Source of the DNA: Posidonia oceanica
Taxonomy: Eukaryota; Streptophyta; Magnoliopsida; Alismatales; Posidoniaceae
Length of the DNA stretch: 64,000 bases
NCBI GenBank assembly: GCA_037176725.1
Contig: JAZBRS010000026.1
Span: forward strand, 155,569,501 to 155,633,500
Reading direction: 5' to 3'
The notes beneath the pieces were generated by a model that was not told where the DNA came from, did not search any database, and worked only from the letters and a program-made list of their open reading frames with translations. Below are positions 20,442 through 31,700 of the stretch, piece by piece; within the stretch, counting starts at the first letter, position 1, and each line of letters opens with the position of its first letter. Made by a program: the position numbers and the translations under genes.

Positions 20442-21020
20442 CTAGCCTGATGGTGGCCTAGCTGCTCTAAAGATTGGGGAGACCGGCAGTGATTGTGGCT
20501 TGGGACCCCACAGCGATGACTTTCTCCATGGTGGGAGTTGTGCCACTTCCTTATCCTGAAGGGTAGCTATTTGAGGTTCAGGCATCTTGAATTTGCATAA
20601 TATCCCCAGGCGATTAGTAGAAATGCTAACAACCGCTCTCTCATATTTGCATTTCAGCAGCTGGTGAATATGGGATGCCACAGCTCCGACTTCTGCCAGC
20701 CAAGACCTCCTGAGGATGAGAGGTTCCAAGACTTCTTCCTTCATGATGATCAATATGGTGATGCTGGTCAAAGGGCCCACTGTAATCTCCATTGGTATTG
20801 TCCGTAGAGCCAGTTTCTGCTTTGATCGAACCCAGTGCACATGAAAGGGGTCTTGTCTAGTCTGTCCTCATTGATCCCTAGGCTTTGGAGCGTGGATAAA
20901 GAACTAAGGCTTCGGCTTGCTCTAGTATCAACTAGCACTCCTTGTATAACATGGTCATTGATGCCCACTGTAATGACGAGAGGCAGTTCTTGCTTATGCG
21001 GTGGCAGAAGCTCGGATTCT
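20442..21020 (-). pseudogene. Element E: first retropepsin-like domain
   Basis: Minus strand. LPLVITVGINDHVIQGVLVDTRAS (about 20985-20920, here split as a beta-strand then the active-site loop) has D-T-R where D-T-G is required. After a frameshift near 20845 the second half continues with EITVGPLTSITIL and LRRSWLAEVGAV, matching the C-terminal half of Tat proteases (usually LGRxWL). It is followed by about 120 residues without recognised domain. It sits between the gag zinc motif and the second protease, so E encodes two retropepsin-like folds in a row. Both Gly to Arg changes are G-to-A or equivalent single substitutions and leave this copy inactive. Confidence 0.75.
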
Positions 21021-21740
21021 TGGAAGACAATGTTTTTTTGTTCAAATTGCTTAGTGGCTTTTTGAACTAAGGTGAGAGAGTTTTCTTCCTCCGTGCTGCT
21101 TTGCAGCTCATCTGCTGCTGTGAGGTTGAACTGGCTAAAATGATCATCAATTGTTAGCCCTTCGCCTGCTTCGCTGTTCCAGTCATCATCTGAGATCATT
21201 TCTTCATCATTGGCTTGGTTGCCCCAGTCTTCATCTGAGATTGCTTGGCTGCCCCATTCCTTTGTTATTAATGAGTTGGGGATCTCATCGTCCTTGAATG
21301 CCATTATTTGATGATTAGAGAGGAGATCATTGTAGATTTGTTGAGATGCCCCCGTTTGCTCCCTCTGTTTGACTCTTTTTACCAGGACGTCCCATTCAAA
21401 CACGTCCGCCTCTACCATGTCATAGACTGCATCTCTGAAGGTCCAGCAGTCATCTATGTTGTGACCATGTCTTCTATGGAATGGACAATACTTGTTCTGG
21501 TCACAATTTGGAGTTTCTGGCTTGGTTGGCAGGAGTTCAATTGCTTTTGTGCTTTCTAGCTCTATGAACATATCCACCAGTGTGACTAGTAGAGGAGGGT
21601 AAGGGTCCCTTTTTCCTCCTCTGGGTGGCAACAGTTGTGGAGGGGGAACATTATGATAACTGCCCCTATTCCCATTGTTGTTGTGGGGATTTCCATTGTT
21701 GGCTTGATTGCTCTGATTGCCCCTATTCCATTGGGGTTAG
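20986..21740 (-). pseudogene. Element E: gag C-terminal region with CxxH...GH...C motif
   Basis: The open frame 21631-20768 begins in a Gly/Asn-rich stretch and contains YCPFHRRHGHNIDDC, the CX2HX4HX4C-like motif seen at the end of Tat-group Gag proteins. An acidic stretch with repeated DW pairs (SDEDWGNQ, SDDDWNSE) and a Gln/Glu-rich part lead into the first protease. The motif is expected to bind RNA in the particle. There is no stop between the motif and protease 1, so they would be one polypeptide. Confidence 0.78.
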
Positions 21741-22090
21741 GGAGTATTCCACATAGGGCGGATTCGCTGTTGTTGAGGGGGATTGCTCCATGCTTGCTGC
21801 TGAGGAGGGTGGCTCCATGATTGCTGCTGCTAAGGAGGGAGGCTCCATGATTGCTGCTGCTGAGGAGGGTGGCTCCATGATTGCTATTGCTGAGGAGGGT
21901 GGCTCCATGATTGCTGCTGAGGAGGATGGTTCCATGATTGCTGCTGAGGAGGGCGGCTCCATGATTGTTGCTGAGGAGGATGGCTCCATGCTGGCTGTTG
22001 AGGAGGATGGCTCCATGCTGGCTGCTGAGGAGTTACTATGGCTCTTTGCTCTGGTGGTTTAGGCGTAGTATTAATCCTGTTTATAGCTCC
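21741..22090 (-). repeat. 27-bp coding repeat, PPQQQSWSH, in gag of E
   Basis: About nine head-to-tail copies of a 27-bp unit (plus-strand core GAGGAGGATGGCTCCATGAT) encode PPQQ(Q/P)(S/A)W(S/N)(H/R). Extra CTG triplets shift the frame inside the array, so three frames appear open. It lies between the gag core and the zinc motif. Low-complexity Q/P tracts of this kind are common between Gag domains and evolve by slippage. Confidence 0.85.
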
Positions 22091-23352
22091 AGTTACGCCT
22101 TCCACTACTTGTGCTTTTCTGCTCCTCTTGGGTTCCTCCATGAATTCATGCAGATTCTCTTTGACGGAGGCAGCCACTTCGTACAAAGCTATTACATTGG
22201 GACAGTATGCATTTACTAGTCCCTTCTTAATTGGTTCGGTGGTGTTTGCAATGAGGGTCTGACCACTTGCCTTTCAAGAATGGTCAAGCCTGATCTGGCT
22301 GCCATTTTCTGCCATCTGTTGGCGAATGTTACCCAGCTTTCGCCTTGCTTCATGATTTCTTTGCTCAGATCATGGAGAGTCGGCTTTGGATCTATTTTAT
22401 GTAGGTACTTGGTCAGCAAGCTTTCTCTAATCTTGTCAAAGTGGCTGAGATCTTCCTTGGAGAGGGTGAGGAAGCAGTCCATGGGTTCACTCTCCAGTGA
22501 GTAGAAAAAAAGGTGTATGAGGAGCCCCAGATCATAGAAATAAGGAGCCGACTCCATCTAGAACCGCACAAGATGGCTGAGCAGGTTTGTGGTTCCGTCG
22601 AACTTGGGAGTCTTTGGGTACTTGAAGCCTGGGGGAAGTTTGAAAGGGGGAAACCAACTCATGTCAAAGTTTGCCGGAGCTTGAGTGTGTACCCCTAATG
22701 CGCTGAGCATTTTTCTCATCTCATCTAAATTTGTCATCCCAGCTGATGGGGTCGGGATGTGTGAGTTGAACGCTTGATGATTAAGCTGTTGATGAGGATA
22801 GCCGTTGCAAGAGTATTGGGGTGCGACTGGCTCGTGTTGTGGGAGAGGTGCCTAGTGGGGGTGATATTCTGGCAGGGGCTGATTGCCAACTGTTGGTGCT
22901 TGGAGAAGTGGTTCTTGGTGCCCGTAGGGTGGATTGACTCTTTCTTTATACTTGCTATGTGGCATTTGATGTTGTTCCTGGATCAAGGGGTTTGCCCTTG
23001 TCTTGTAAACTCCGTTGAGCATTGTACCTTGCCCTTGGTGATTTGTGTCCGGCGGTGGATTGCCATACTGTCCCTGGTATATTTCCTCAAGTGTATGGTC
23101 CGTCGCGGGCCTTCGTTGCCTTTCATTAAGGGGGGGTGGCTCTTGGAGATTGTTGTTTTGACACAACCCCGTTGGAGTTGGTGCCTCATCATTTAAGAAC
23201 TAGTACATCGCTTTGTACTGGATCGAGTCTGGATCCAAGGCTTCTCCGATGGTTGGATGGTAGATAGTGATGGTAGGCTCTTCTCCCGATTCACTGGTCG
23301 AGTCTGACTTTTCTCTTTCTGAGTGTTCAGTTTCAGAGATTTGATTCATCTT
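22091..23352 (-). pseudogene. Element E: gag N-terminal region and core
   Basis: Minus strand. The likely start is the ATG at 23350 (MNQISETEHSEREK). TAG codons fall in Pro/Gln-rich sequence (after KAMY near 23203 and after YHPH near 22853) and before MESAPYF near 22559; each is plausibly a former CAG. The capsid-like core follows (KYPKTPKFDGTTN; then CFLTLSKEDLSHFDKIRESLLTKY; then SWVTFANRWQKMAARSGL), which has the layout of the Retrotrans_gag family in Tat elements. Structural protein of the particle. Start choice is moderately sure. Confidence 0.8.
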
Positions 23353-26020
23353 GTAACAGCTTTGGGGAGATGATATCTGACTCAGTGGTGTAAGACGCTG
23401 TGATACAGGCGTCTAACGTTGAACGCAGGATTTCTGCCGTTCAACACCCTCAGTAGTGTTTTCAGCTTCCTCTGTTTCTTTTCCCCTTTTCCTTTTCCTT
23501 CTCTCTTTATTTTTTTGTTTTTTTTCCTTTTTTTTCTTTTTTTCTGCTCCTTTTTTGCCTTTTTTTTTAAACTTTTATATAAAGGGAGGGTTACAAGTAA
23601 TTACACTTGGAAATAAATTACAGAAATTTTGCAACCTAATACAAGTTCCTAAGAAAAAAGAAATAAAATTTAAAACTGCAAATGTTCTGTTTATAGTCTC
23701 TGTTCAATCATTTATCCTACAATAATTCCACAGATAAAAGTCAGAAAATTAACAGACAAGCAGACAATGCGTTAAACGCGGGATCTTCTGCGTCTAACGT
23801 TAAACGCAGAGATTGAAGCGTTTACCACCCTGTTTCATAGAACTGCACAGAAACACTTTCAAACAGCGATTAAAGTTTTAGTTTTTTGGATTTTCACTTT
23901 GTTATTAGTGTTTTAAACCTACGTAGCTCTCAGGGTACCTTAAAGCTTGGGTATGGCCTTTTTTTTTCAGAGATGACTATGGATCCTCACAAAATGGGTA
24001 AAAGATTTTTTTTTTTTTGGTACTACCCCTATCTCAACTCTTGAGAATCTTTGGAGAGCCTAACACACTTAGGTCCCAACCCTGTAGAGGTAGAGCCTAG
24101 CGTACTCAGGATTGATCGGGTCTCTCACGTATCAAGCACAAGCAATCACAATAAACCATCGAATGGGGGAGGGAGAAAATAATTCTTAACTTAGGATTCT
24201 AACTTATTCTCGCAAGAGTCAAGGGAGGGAAATGTGACTCTTGAAAAAAATAAGTGACAATATAAATACCTTTCTGAGATCCCTTGCAACAAGGGTGCTT
24301 AGGATCAATGGGGTTATTTGTATAGCTTAAGAGAAGATACAAGCAAATCAGTTCCCGAGTAGGGCCATGCAAGACATAGAGAAAACTCAAATTGTTTTTT
24401 GATTTTTTTTGAAAAGCACCTGAGAATCAAAGTTCCGAACCCTACGGCAAAGCCGATCATCTCACACCTGAATTAACAGGCCAGTTAGAAGCAAAGAAAA
24501 CAAGAAGTTTACAAAACAAAAAGAGTTCCTGTTCAGTGTTGTTAGACGCAGATACTGGCGCGCGTTTAATGTTAAACGCTAAGAACCACGCGTATAACAC
24601 ACTAACAGAAAATTTTTCAGAAAAATAGTGATTTTTTATGAACCACCCCCACTCCTGATAATCACAGAGAAAAAGGAGATGGTTTCAGGTATTTTGAACG
24701 TAAAAAAAACAAGACAAGGGTAGCGGTGCCTCAAAATGCTATGAGGAATTTCGCCACTACATTGAAAACTTACGAAAAAATAAAAACTAAAATAACAATG
24801 AAAAGAGCAAGGAAGAAGAAGAGATCTGAATCTCACATTTGCATGGAGGCACTTTTAGCCGTCCCACCGTGATCGTCAGACTGTGGATACGAGATTTTGA
24901 GGGTGAAGAAGAGGCTTTTGTTTTGTCTCTTTTGCTTTCTCGGGGTCCTCTTTTGTTGGATCCAACTTCACCACTCCACGTGTGAGGAAATTGGTGTGAT
25001 CGCCACTCTAGGTTCACTTTCGCCGGCCCTCGAGATGCCTTGGGAGATGTGATGTTTGCGAGTTCAGCTATCTTGGAACAACGCCAGCGTTGCCCAAGGG
25101 TGCCCGTGCTTTGGTGAGTTTCTTCTTCTTCTTCTTCTTCCTTGCAACAAGAAAATGATATGAAATATATGAATTAATTCAGTGTAGTAAGTAATCCTAG
25201 ATATATAGAAAATGACATAAACAAAAATAGGGAAAAACACTTACCCATGGGGTTTTATCCCCCCTGGTTGTAACTACCTATGAATGCCTAGCTACAACAA
25301 TATGATAAAGAAAATGCAATATGCAAATGAGTAAAGCAAAATATAATGCTAAAGTAAAACCCCCTTTGGGTGTAATGGAATGCTTGGAACGTGAAGGATT
25401 GATGCGACGTAGTCGACGACAAAAATCTGAAACTTTTAGGCTCTTCCTCTCTCTTTCTTTCTCTCTCTATTTTTCTCTCAAGTCTGTATTTTCTCAATTC
25501 AAATTCCTAGTCCTCTCTCAAAAATCTGGTCCCCCTAAGGGTTGAGGGTACCCCTACTTTTATAGAAGCAGGGGAAGAGCAATAATGAGCCAAAGGGAGC
25601 CAACTCAGTAAAATTTCCAAAACAGAAATGTTGGATGCGTATATCTCTGCTTTCAACGTTAGACGCAGCGAAACCAGCGTCTAACAGCCTCCCGAGCTAC
25701 AGCTGTTGTGGATAAAGAATATTCTCCCCTAAATGCTGATTAACTGTTATTAAGCCACTCTTAATTGGCATTAAAGGACTTTGACCGGTCAAAGAACCCA
25801 ACCATAGTAAAAGAATCCAGATAAAATTTGGACCAGATAAGGAAAGTTGATCCAGCAAATTATCGCCGTAAGACGCATGGAACCATGCGTTCTACGTTGG
25901 ACGGTTGGATCTCAACGTATAACGGCCCTCCGAGGTACAACTGTGGATTTGAAGGAATAATCAGTAATTAATGGTGGATTAATGCCAATTAAATAAATAT
26001 TTATCAATTGTGAATGTGCC
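23353..26020 (-). other. Long untranslated leader of E
   Basis: No gene. It has T-rich runs near 23505-23575 and 24008, a (CTT)n microsatellite near 25115-25140, and repeated palindromic words of the type GCGTCTAACGTTAGACGC at 23409-23426, 23790-23807, about 24540-24595, 25655-25687 and 25867-25925. I found no clear primer site next to 26020, so the link between this leader and LTR J is not certain. Confidence 0.55.
23409..25925. repeat. Dispersed GCGTCTAACGTTAGACGC palindromes
   Basis: Five sites in the leader carry an 18-bp near-perfect palindrome or two half-sites (GTTAGACGC ... GCGTCTAAC) separated by 10-30 bp. Related half-sites (GTTGGACGC/GCGTCCAAC) recur in LTR J between 26910 and 27640. 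Either RNA hairpins or protein-binding half-sites could explain them. Confidence 0.7.
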
Positions 26021-26216
26021 TGTCTCGGAGATCCGGACCGACGAGGGTCCGAAAGAGAGAGATCTTCACAGATAGCGATGCGAAGAAGGAAAGCAAAAGA
26101 TAAGACAAAACAGAGTCGCCACCTAGTCTATTAAGTCAGGAGACGAGGAAAACTGAGGAAAGCTTAGAAAACATGCAGATGAATGCAATGCTATGCAAAA
26201 TGATTAACTTGTGTCA

Positions 26217-26343
26217 AGGACGAGGGCAAAATGGTCACTGCGGGCCAGAGAAAGGGTAAGGACTCCTATTACGTGCGGAGAAGGTGTTAGGCACCCCCGA
26301 CACGCCCGAGGAATCGGTCTTTCAAGGTTTAACGCTCGCATTT
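26217..26343 (-). other. Conserved Tat LTR block (copy in J)
   Basis: Matches 1-126 almost base for base, including GGTGTTAGGCACCCCCGACA, although the surrounding LTR is otherwise different. Confidence 0.7.
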
Positions 26344-26574
26344 GCAGGAATTTCAGCAATGATTGCATTTAACTGTACACCCAGGGGGCGATGGATGCTA
26401 TGCCATGCTATGAATGTTTTAATGCCTGAATGCCATGCATGGAAAATTAAACGTGTAGCCTATGTGCTCAGCAGCGCTGCCTGTGTTCTGGACCAAGCGA
26501 ACCTTGGTTCGTGAGAACTCCAGACAGTAAGCATCACTGCCTTAATGCAAATGTAGGCGATAAAACAAAATGCC

Positions 26575-26765
26575 GATAAAACCACACAATGCAAGTGTAC
26601 GACATGCAAAGGGGAAAGAAAACAAGAGCGGAAAAGCCAAATAAAACCACACGATGTGAGTGTAAAACAAGGAAAGCAGAAAGAAAACGGATACGATAAA
26701 CCAAGTGACAACCACACGATGCAAGTGTATGACATGCAAAGGGGAAAGAAAATCGACGTGGAAAA
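26575..26765. repeat. About 65-bp tandem array in LTR J
   Basis: Three copies of a unit beginning AACCACACRATG and containing GACATGCAAAGGGGAAAG. It occupies the same place as the 30-bp arrays of F, B and G. Confidence 0.75.
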
Positions 26766-27715
26766 CCACAGGAAAGCGGGCGATGCAAGGCATAAAACCG
26801 AAAATAGGGGTTCGGCAGCATGCATGGGTGTCAAGGCATGTGTCGAAGGCAATAAAATGCGGAAAGCGACGGCCAAAACAAAATCGGCGCTTAAAAACAG
26901 CATTCAGCCAACTGTAAGTGTTGGATGCAGCATTGACCTGCGTCCTATGTTGGACGCAGAGCCAGACAGCGTCCAATACTTAAAGGAGGAAAACAGCAAA
27001 GAAAACATGCATGTAAGCTTGGAAATCATGCATTTAATGCAATATAAAAACCATGGATAGATAAAGCATGCTGGAAAACCAAAGCGCAAGACTCAGAAAT
27101 CAAAAGCGAGCTCAGAATGATTTTTAAACTGACAGGGGACGTTGGACGCTGAGACCACCTATGTTAAACATTGGAAGCAGTGGAACACAGCGTCCAACAG
27201 CTCTGCCTTGGTTTTAAAAGAGATGCATGCATGCTGGCTATGTAGATGCGATGCAAATGCAATATGACAGTGGTAGACATGCAGATCATGCAAGGCAGTC
27301 AAGGTAAGCAGCCAACAAGGAAATCTGGGGCATGATGCAAGCATGAACAGGATTTAAACATTGCAGAGTGTTGGACGTAAGAGTAGACAACGTCCAACAT
27401 AGGACGTTAGAGCACTCTACGTCCAACACAGTGCAGACAGGCATACAGCAAAATAGCATGCAAAGTGATAGAGAAAACATTATGGCATACATTTAAGTTG
27501 CTGTAAATGGGCTAGGGTCAAGCATGCACACATGGATCACATAAAAATCCAAAAGGAAGAGCATTTGCAAAGCATGCATAAGGAAAGACACAGCCAGTGT
27601 GTAGGACACAAGCACCACCTGCGTCCAACACAAAGGAAGGCCAAGGCATACAGAAGCATGGAGAAATAAGCTTAGACCACTCAAACATGCATCTCAGTCA
27701 CTGAAGACAAGCCAG

Positions 27716-30366
27716 AGAAGTCGTGAGGAGCTTTGGATCTAAGGTAATCGCCGGTGTTAGGAGTTGGGTTGTCGGTGGAGAAGAGAGCTCCTGTGTGCGT
27801 CTAAGAGGTGCACACCCTATGATTTTCTCTTTGATTATGCATGAAATTGATGTATTTATGTTGCTTGAGATGATTATGATGCATGGTAGAAGTTCCATGA
27901 TTTTAGAGAATTTATGTGGATTTTTACAGTAATTTTTGGGTACCATGGCTACTGTTCTCGAGTTTTTGGCCGAATGAGCTTGTTTGCTTTGAATTTTGAT
28001 AACTTGAGCTACGGTTATCGGAATGCTTTGATTTTTGTCCCATTTGGTAGATGACTTGGAATTCTTTGTTTTGGTTATTTTTGTGGAATTCATAGTTGCA
28101 TGTGGTGAGACCGGTTTGAGTTCCCAAACCGGGTGACTTTTTTAGGGTTCGTTGCTGTCATATATGTTTATCTGGATTTTTCTACTGGTGCACGGGTTTT
28201 GTGTGCGGGATTCGTGCGCATTTATTTTAGGGTGTTATGGCACGTATTGGCCACCAGTGGACGCCTAGGGGGTGCCCATTCTATTTGGTTTGGGCCTGGA
28301 AATTGGCAGGCTGATCTATTAGTTATTGCTCTATTTCTATTGAGGCTTAGAATGTGATTTTGAGTTTTATAAAGAGTTTTGTTGATTATAAATGAATCTG
28401 TCTTTTAAGACATTGACATTTTGTAAAACAAATTAGGGTAAGATGATAATTAGGCAAATCATTAGGGTTGAGTTAAGGATTGCCTAAAATGTTATTAGCA
28501 AGATCCCCTTGTGTTAGAGTTGGAATTAAAAGACTAAACAACCTAGAAATGCTAAGGTTTTCCCTAATTGGTCTAGACGGACATTAGAGAACATGTTAAT
28601 CTGAGATTAGACCCTAGCACCAAGACTTAGAGTTCTGAGTGCAATTTGTGTGGGTGCTCGATCTCGTAAGTACCTTGGAACTTCGGGATCGGTGCTTTGC
28701 TGCTAGTTTGTGTCTCTTGGGTAAATGATATGCCCAAAAAGTGCCATTATTTCTCTGTTTGTCGTGTTTTGATATGTGATTCTGGGCTCAACAGTGGAGT
28801 TGTCAAGGCTGTGTTTTGAGCTATGATTTCAGCACGTGGTTTTATGCTATGCTTGGTACTATGTTTTGAGGTATTTTGAGTTGTCATTTAAGGATTTCGA
28901 AATGGTTTTCGAAAAGAATTTTGAAAAGAAAATGTATGGGTTTGGCAAAGGTTTTGGAAAGAGTTTCCTGGTGTTTTCTGTTTGTGGTGGACCAAGATAT
29001 TGGAGGGTCGTGTCACCGAGACCAAGGGATGTGATGACATTCCTGGGTGGTCGAGCACGTTGCCTAGGTTGAGGTCCTGAGACCAAGAAGCTGAGGTAAG
29101 TGTGCATCGGATCTTGGAGGTATGATACTCCTTGATTGTCGTTCACGAGGTCGAGGCTGAGGTCCGTGGGTCGAGGTACTGACTGGACTTGGAGGTATGC
29201 ACTCCGCTTATTCCAGGTGCTGAGGACTCAAGGTACTGACTATACATAGTGTATCGTGGTAACAGACGCAGGGGGTATGAGACCTCCGAGTAGCTGGACG
29301 TGATACCCTAGTTAGTACGGGTACCGAGACTGCTTGGTGTAGACTGAGCCTAGGGGTGAGGAGCTCCAGGGCTTTGGAGCACTGAGTTAGGGCATTGCGA
29401 CACACCCTGTGGTGTTTGGCTAGGGTGGGTGGACACGTGCCCCGTTGCTGGTGGTATCTTGCTGAGAGACAGGATAGGCATTCCATTGTGTGGTTGGCTT
29501 TTTGAGGCTTGTTGGTTGGGACAGTTCACTCCTCCATAGGGTAGTTGACCGTGGCAGTGCAGGGACACCGTGGTCGCGCCTCGGTGGACTGCTTGTGGCT
29601 ACGTGTCGGTCGCTTGGGCCCAAGTGACGACACAGTTTGTTTGTGTGTGTGGTTGACTGTGCTTGTGGCCGCGCCTGTGGGGTGTAGGTCCTGCACTTGT
29701 GAGGCGCTTTGGTTTGGCTGAGCAGGGTCTCAGTGTTGGCTTTTGGTTTTAGTGATTGCTGTGCTGTGTGTGTGTTCTGGATGCAATTGAGGGCATTCAG
29801 GCATGGTTGGTCGTCTAGTCCACACAGAGAGAGTGTGTGGGACTGGATTGTGTGGTTTTGGGCTTGATTTGGTAGAGTGGCCATTTCAAGTGTGCATAAT
29901 AGTTTTAAAAAGAGCATGCATATGGTTTTCAAAGAAAAAGAGAAAAGATGATTTCAAAGGCATATTTTTAGTGGTTTGCTTTGTGGGCAATGATGTATGC
30001 CCTATTGTGGCATCCAAGAGAGATGCCCGTGTTTGTTTGCTTGTGGCGTGGTTACGCCTGTTCCCTTGGCGTGGCTTGCCGAGCTATTTTGTGTGGGGTG
30101 TGTGCTGGGTGACCTATTGAGTAGTCACTCACGTGTGTTTTGTTTCTATTTTTGGCAAGTGCAGGATAGGAGCTGAAGTTGCTAGTGCACATAGGAAAGG
30201 AGTCATACTGCCACACATCAAGGGTTCTAGGTATGTGAGTTATTTAAATTTATTTTATTTATGCTTTATAGTATTTGTGAGAATTTAGTTCTGTTGTTTA
30301 TGAATGCTAGTATATAATAAAAAAATGGTAGCTAGGTTGAGAGGTAATGACTTGGGGGTCGTTACA
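27716..30366 (+). repeat. LTR H, Tekay-type, 5'-truncated
   Basis: Ends GGGGTCGTTACA at 30366. It shares with the LTRs of C and D the run GGTATGATACTCC, GATACCCTAGT, GAGCCTAGGGGTGAGGAGC (29346-) and the CTGGGTGAC / TCACTCACGTGTG module (30095-30160). The first about 600 bp are missing. The right border cuts the RNase H gene of copia fragment K. No partner of the flanking ACAAC is found on the left, so it was trimmed after insertion. Confidence 0.8.
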
Positions 30367-30713
30367 ACAACAACATGCAGCTGCGATGTATTCAGCTTCA
30401 GTAGTGGATAAGGCAACACTGTTTTGTTTCTTGCTAAACCAAGAAACCAAAGAATGCCCTAAAAAATGACAAGTTCCACTAGTGCTTTTCTTATCTGTCT
30501 TACATCCAGCATAATCTGCATCACTATATCTTATTAATTCTAAGTTTGTATTTTTAGGATAAAATAGTCCTAATTCTGTAGTTCCATGTAAATATCTAAA
30601 TATCCTTTTGACTACAATTAGATGAGATTCCTTAGGTGCAGTTTGATATCTAGCACAGAGACAGACACTGAACATAATGTCTTGCCTACTAGCAGTTAAG
30701 TACAATAGGGAAC
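30367..30713 (-). pseudogene. Fragment K: copia reverse transcriptase end and RNase H
   Basis: The minus-strand frame contains SRQDIMFSVCLCARYQ, VKRIFRYLHGT and YSDADYAGCKTDKKSTSGTC, then VALSTTEAEYIAAACC. These are the C-terminal RT and RNase H of a Ty1/copia element, closely alike the same region of element I (48990-49133 and 59181-59400). The catalytic Asp (YSDADYAG) and Glu (TEAEYIA) are present. It is bounded by H at 30366 and by the LTR start of A at 30714. The rest of K should lie beyond the far end of A. Confidence 0.93.
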
Positions 30714-30724
30714 TGTAGACACCC
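30714..30724 (+). repeat. First 11 bp of LTR A, cut off by insertion of B
   Basis: TGTAGACACCC. The next base of LTR A is at 35843; between them lie LTR B and the second CACCC. Five bases before it (GGAAC, 30709-30713) should be one half of the duplication made by A. Confidence 0.85.
30720..30724. repeat. Target-site duplication of B, left (CACCC)
   Basis: CACCC adjoining the end of B; identical copy at 35838-35842. Confidence 0.9.
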
Positions 30725-31032
30725 TGTAGTAATCTCGGTGTTCAGATCGTCCATGTACGTTGCTAAAGCTCGCGTGCACCGATCGGAATCAGGTTCACTA
30801 TTAGCGACTGTGTCCGAGAAGGAAGACTTAACTCGAAAACACTTAAAAAAGGGAAAAAAGGAAAGAAAAGAAGAAGATAAGACAAATCAGAGTTGCCACC
30901 GTGTCTATTAAGTTGAGAGACAAGGAAAACCGGGGAAATGCATGAATAAACACGCAAAACCAAGCAAAAGATGCAATGCGATGCAATGCAAATGAAATGA
31001 GACGCAATGAGATGCAGTGATGTGACTCATGC

Positions 31033-31160
31033 CTAGGACAAGGGCAATATGGTCATTGCGGGCCAAGAGAAAGGGCAAGGACTCTTGTTACGTGCGGGGA
31101 AGGTGTTAGGCACCCCCGACACGCTCGAGAATCGGTCTTTCTAGGCTTACGCTCGCATGC
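31033..31160 (-). other. Conserved Tat LTR block (copy in B)
   Basis: Same block as 1-126, with GGTGTTAGGCACCCCCGACA at about 31100. Confidence 0.7.
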
Positions 31161-31429
31161 GTAGGGAAATGCATACTTTGAATGCCTAAGTGCCATGAGT
31201 GCCTAATTAGATGCTCATAGGTGTGCTCTAAGTTATAGAATGCGTGCAAGGAATTAAACGTGCTATCTAAGCGCTCAGCAATGCTGTCTGTGTTCCGAAC
31301 CGGGCGAACCCTGGTTCGTGAGAACTCCAGGCAGTAAGCATCACTGCCTTATATGCAAATACAAGCAATAAAACAAAACACTGGTAAAACCAGGCAATGC
31401 AGGCGACATGCAAGAGAAAACAACAGGAA

Positions 31430-31700
31430 ACACGTAAAACGGTGCAAGAAACAAAAGCAGGCGTGCAAAACGGTGCAAGAAACAAAGCAGGCACGCAAAA
31501 CGGTGCAAGAAACAAAGCGGGGACGCAAAACAGTGCAAGAAACAAAGCAGGCATGCAAAACTGTGCAAGAAACAAAGCGGGCACACAAAACGGTGCCAGA
31601 AACAAAGCAAGCATGCAAAATGGTGCAAGAAACAAAGTAGACACGCAAAACGGTGTAAGAAACGAAGTAGACACGCAAAACGATGCAAGAAACGAAGGGA
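31430..31700. repeat. 30-bp tandem array in LTR B
   Basis: About nine regular copies of a 30-bp unit with core CAAAACGGTGCAAGAAACAA. It opens false frames of 95-216 codons on both strands. Confidence 0.92.

Larger units (their letters stand above)
26021..27715 (-). repeat. LTR J, Tat-type, partial
   Basis: Minus strand, ending CCGAGACA at 26021. It holds the conserved block (26217-26343), a primer-site-like TGGCGACTCTG at about 26112, a 65-bp array (26575-26765) and TTGGACGC half-sites. Its 5' part is missing: sequence changes to LTR H near 27715 with no TGT...ACA border. It is probably the 5' LTR of E, but a separate insertion is possible. Confidence 0.7.

Noticed and set aside
26656..27060. 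134-codon open frame in LTR J
   Set aside because: Overlaps the 65-bp array and palindromic half-sites; no family match.
29208..29932. Overlapping open frames of 70-170 codons on the minus strand in LTR H
   Set aside because: Lie inside a Tekay LTR; no family similarity and mutually overlapping.
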